From the NCBI GenBank assembly GCA_038818725.1, contig JAWAYL010000002.1:7494-71493 (forward strand): DNA of 64,000 nucleotides, in the 5' to 3' direction. Positions 62,640-64,000 of the stretch are shown piece after piece (positions within the stretch are counted from its first letter, which is position 1; every line of letters starts with the position of its first letter). The notes beneath the pieces were generated by a model. The model made no database searches and was not told the origin of the DNA. It worked only from the letters and a program-made list of their open reading frames with translations. The position numbers and the translations under genes are program-made. The stretch is from JACIWB01 sp038818725 (lineage in GTDB: Archaea; Thermoplasmatota; E2; UBA202; JdFR-43).

Positions 62640-63995
62640 GTTAAAATCGGACTAAGGTAGGATTGAAATATTCTAAAATCAATAGCATCTCAGCTTAACG
62701 ATAGCGTTAAAATCGGACTAAGGTAGGATTGAAATACCACCTTTGCTATTTTACTCCAACTAACCCCATAAGTTAAAATCGGACTAAGGTAGGATTGAAA
62801 TCTAATCTTGTGCGTGCATTTGGAACATCTGTATAAGGTTAAAATCGGACTAAGGTAGGATTGAAATTTGTAATACTTTGCCAAAGCAATTACTTTGTAT
62901 CCTGTTAAAATCGGACTAAGGTAGGATTGAAATGATTTCCTCCCTTACGGGATGTGAGGCGGGGCTCACCTCGTTAAAATCGGACTAAGGTAGGATTGAA
63001 ATTCTGCTTCTTCTTTTGTTCTTACTTCTCTTTCGTAGGTTAAAATCGGACTAAGGTAGGATTGAAATATCCTCCGCCTGCACCAGCCTGGCTGGTGTCC
63101 ATATGTTAAAATCGGACTAAGGTAGGATTGAAATAATATTGGCTCTCCTAAAGATAATATTTGTTTGAATTGTTAAAATCGGACTAAGGTAGGATTGAAA
63201 TTAAATCTCTGCTATTATCGTTGTTTGCAACTCACCGAGTTAAAATCGGACTAAGGTAGGATTGAAATGCTACAGCGGACAATGGCAGAACGATTTATAA
63301 ATATGTTAAAATCGGACTAAGGTAGGATTGAAATTTTTGTTTTTATCACTTTTCTAAAATTTTCGAACGCGTTAAAATCGGACTAAGGTAGGATTGAAAT
63401 TCTTCAATTAACCATTCATGTTCACTTACGGTATAAGTTAAAATCGGACTAAGGTAGGATTGAAATATTCACATATGTTAAATGTGTTGTATTATTAAAA
63501 GTGTTAAAATCGGACTAAGGTAGGATTGAAATATCTTTGTGGCTCAACTTTGTTCTCATCTCCCATTCGTTAAAATCGGACTAAGGTAGGATTGAAATCT
63601 GTATGGGAAGTCATCAGTTGTTAGTGTATTTCCTGTTAAAATCGGACTAAGGTAGGATTGAAATATAACAAGCTCTAATCCACCGTATCCTTTCAAGTCA
63701 GTTAAAATCGGACTAAGGTAGGATTGAAATTTTCTCACTTCATTTCTGTATTCATTTCTTAAATTTGTTAAAATCGGACTAAGGTAGGATTGAAATTGCT
63801 TGCTGAAAGGCTTGCGAAAAAACTAATGAATGGTTAAAATCGGACTAAGGTAGGATTGAAATTGCTTGCTGAAAGGCTTGCGAAAAAACTAATGAATGGT
63901 TAAAATCGGACTAAGGTAGGATTGAAATGGCACAGGCAAAACAGTAATAATGAAAGCATTAGAAAGTTAAAATCGGACTAAGGTAGGATTGAAAT
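62640..63995 (+). CRISPR. CRISPR array, 21 perfect 30-bp repeats, continues past the window
   Basis: There are 21 identical 30-bp repeats, beginning GTTAAAATCGG and ending GGATTGAAAT, at 62640, 62706, 62772 and so on to 63966. The 20 complete spacers are mostly 36 nt (range 36-39), giving a 66-bp period. The last 8 nt, ATTGAAAT, are the expected 5' tag of mature crRNAs, so the array is read to the right from the leader. Spacers 63797-63832 and 63863-63898 are identical, a local spacer-repeat duplication. The array continues at least into 63996-64000. All repeats appear perfect. Confidence 0.99.
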
Positions 63996-64000
63996 TCAAG

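Noticed and set aside
62690..63738. Open frames across the CRISPR array giving a repeated FQSYLSPILT motif
   Set aside because: The repeat plus 36-nt spacer unit is 66 bp, a multiple of three, so the antisense repeat translates in the same frame by chance; no gene.

Overview
The window is AT-rich archaeal DNA, most likely from a euryarchaeote or Thermoplasmata-like lineage. The evidence is a two-subunit-type DNA polymerase D large subunit, Alba, CDC48/VCP, archaeal translation factors (aIF1A, aIF6), eukaryote-like ribosomal proteins (S19e, L31e, L39e), prefoldin alpha, tRNAs with introns, TATA boxes placed for leaderless transcripts, and the archaeal phosphomevalonate dehydratase route to isoprenoids. 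The exact lineage cannot be fixed from the sequence alone. Gene density is high, and many neighbours overlap by 4 nt (ATGA) or 1 nt (TAATG).

Layout. 1-6477 (+): a heterodisulfide-reductase-like operon (HdrB/D-type CCG protein cut by the window edge, two HdrA-like flavoproteins, and a 1000-residue fusion of an MvhD-type iron-sulfur domain to a GltD-type NAD(P)H oxidoreductase), with a convergent thioredoxin-reductase-like flavoprotein that lacks the redox CxxC. 7.4-9.9 kb: an accessory zone with a tRNA-Lys carrying an insertion in its T-loop, decayed genes, an IS5-type transposase remnant, two paralogous small membrane proteins and a GIY-YIG protein. 9.9-15.6 kb: TauE/SafE exporter plus AbrB protein, Alba, an NSS symporter with its tiny MetS subunit, and a four-gene operon of ZIP transporter, JAMM protease, NAD kinase and IMPase-like phosphatase. 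15.9-18.6 kb: citrate-lyase-alpha-like and aconitase/LeuC-like genes without their usual partner subunits. 18.6-27.7 kb: a secreted Ntn-hydrolase-like protein, AhpD-like protein, RNase Z, tRNA-Gln, enolase, UMP kinase, RtcA, initiator tRNA-Met and VCP ATPase.

27.7-31.6 kb: a second degenerate mobile-element zone followed by the ribosomal/translation operon S19e-PDCD5-L39e-L31e-aIF6-prefoldin alpha-FtsY. 31.6-37.3 kb: a set of secreted or membrane proteins (glycosidase-like, beta-propeller, anchored protein, flippase-like). 37.3-39.5 kb: a sensor histidine kinase split by a frameshift in a (TA)6 tract. 39.5-49.3 kb (-): an almost gapless eleven-gene run from aIF1A through RIO1 kinase, KH protein, phosphomevalonate dehydratase large and small subunits, isopentenyl phosphate kinase, PurC, an MFS transporter, type 2 IPP isomerase and prenyl diphosphate synthase to GluRS. 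49.4-52.8 kb: DNA polymerase D large subunit and an intron-containing tRNA-Tyr.

52.8-64 kb: a complete type III-A CRISPR-Cas locus: cas6, a CARF-HEPN (Csm6-like) effector, csm5-csm4-csm3-csm2-cas10 on the minus strand, then cas4-cas1-cas2, a leader and an array of 21 perfect 30-bp repeats that runs off the right edge. Cas10 keeps both the HD and GGDD motifs, so cyclic oligoadenylate signalling to the CARF-HEPN protein is expected.
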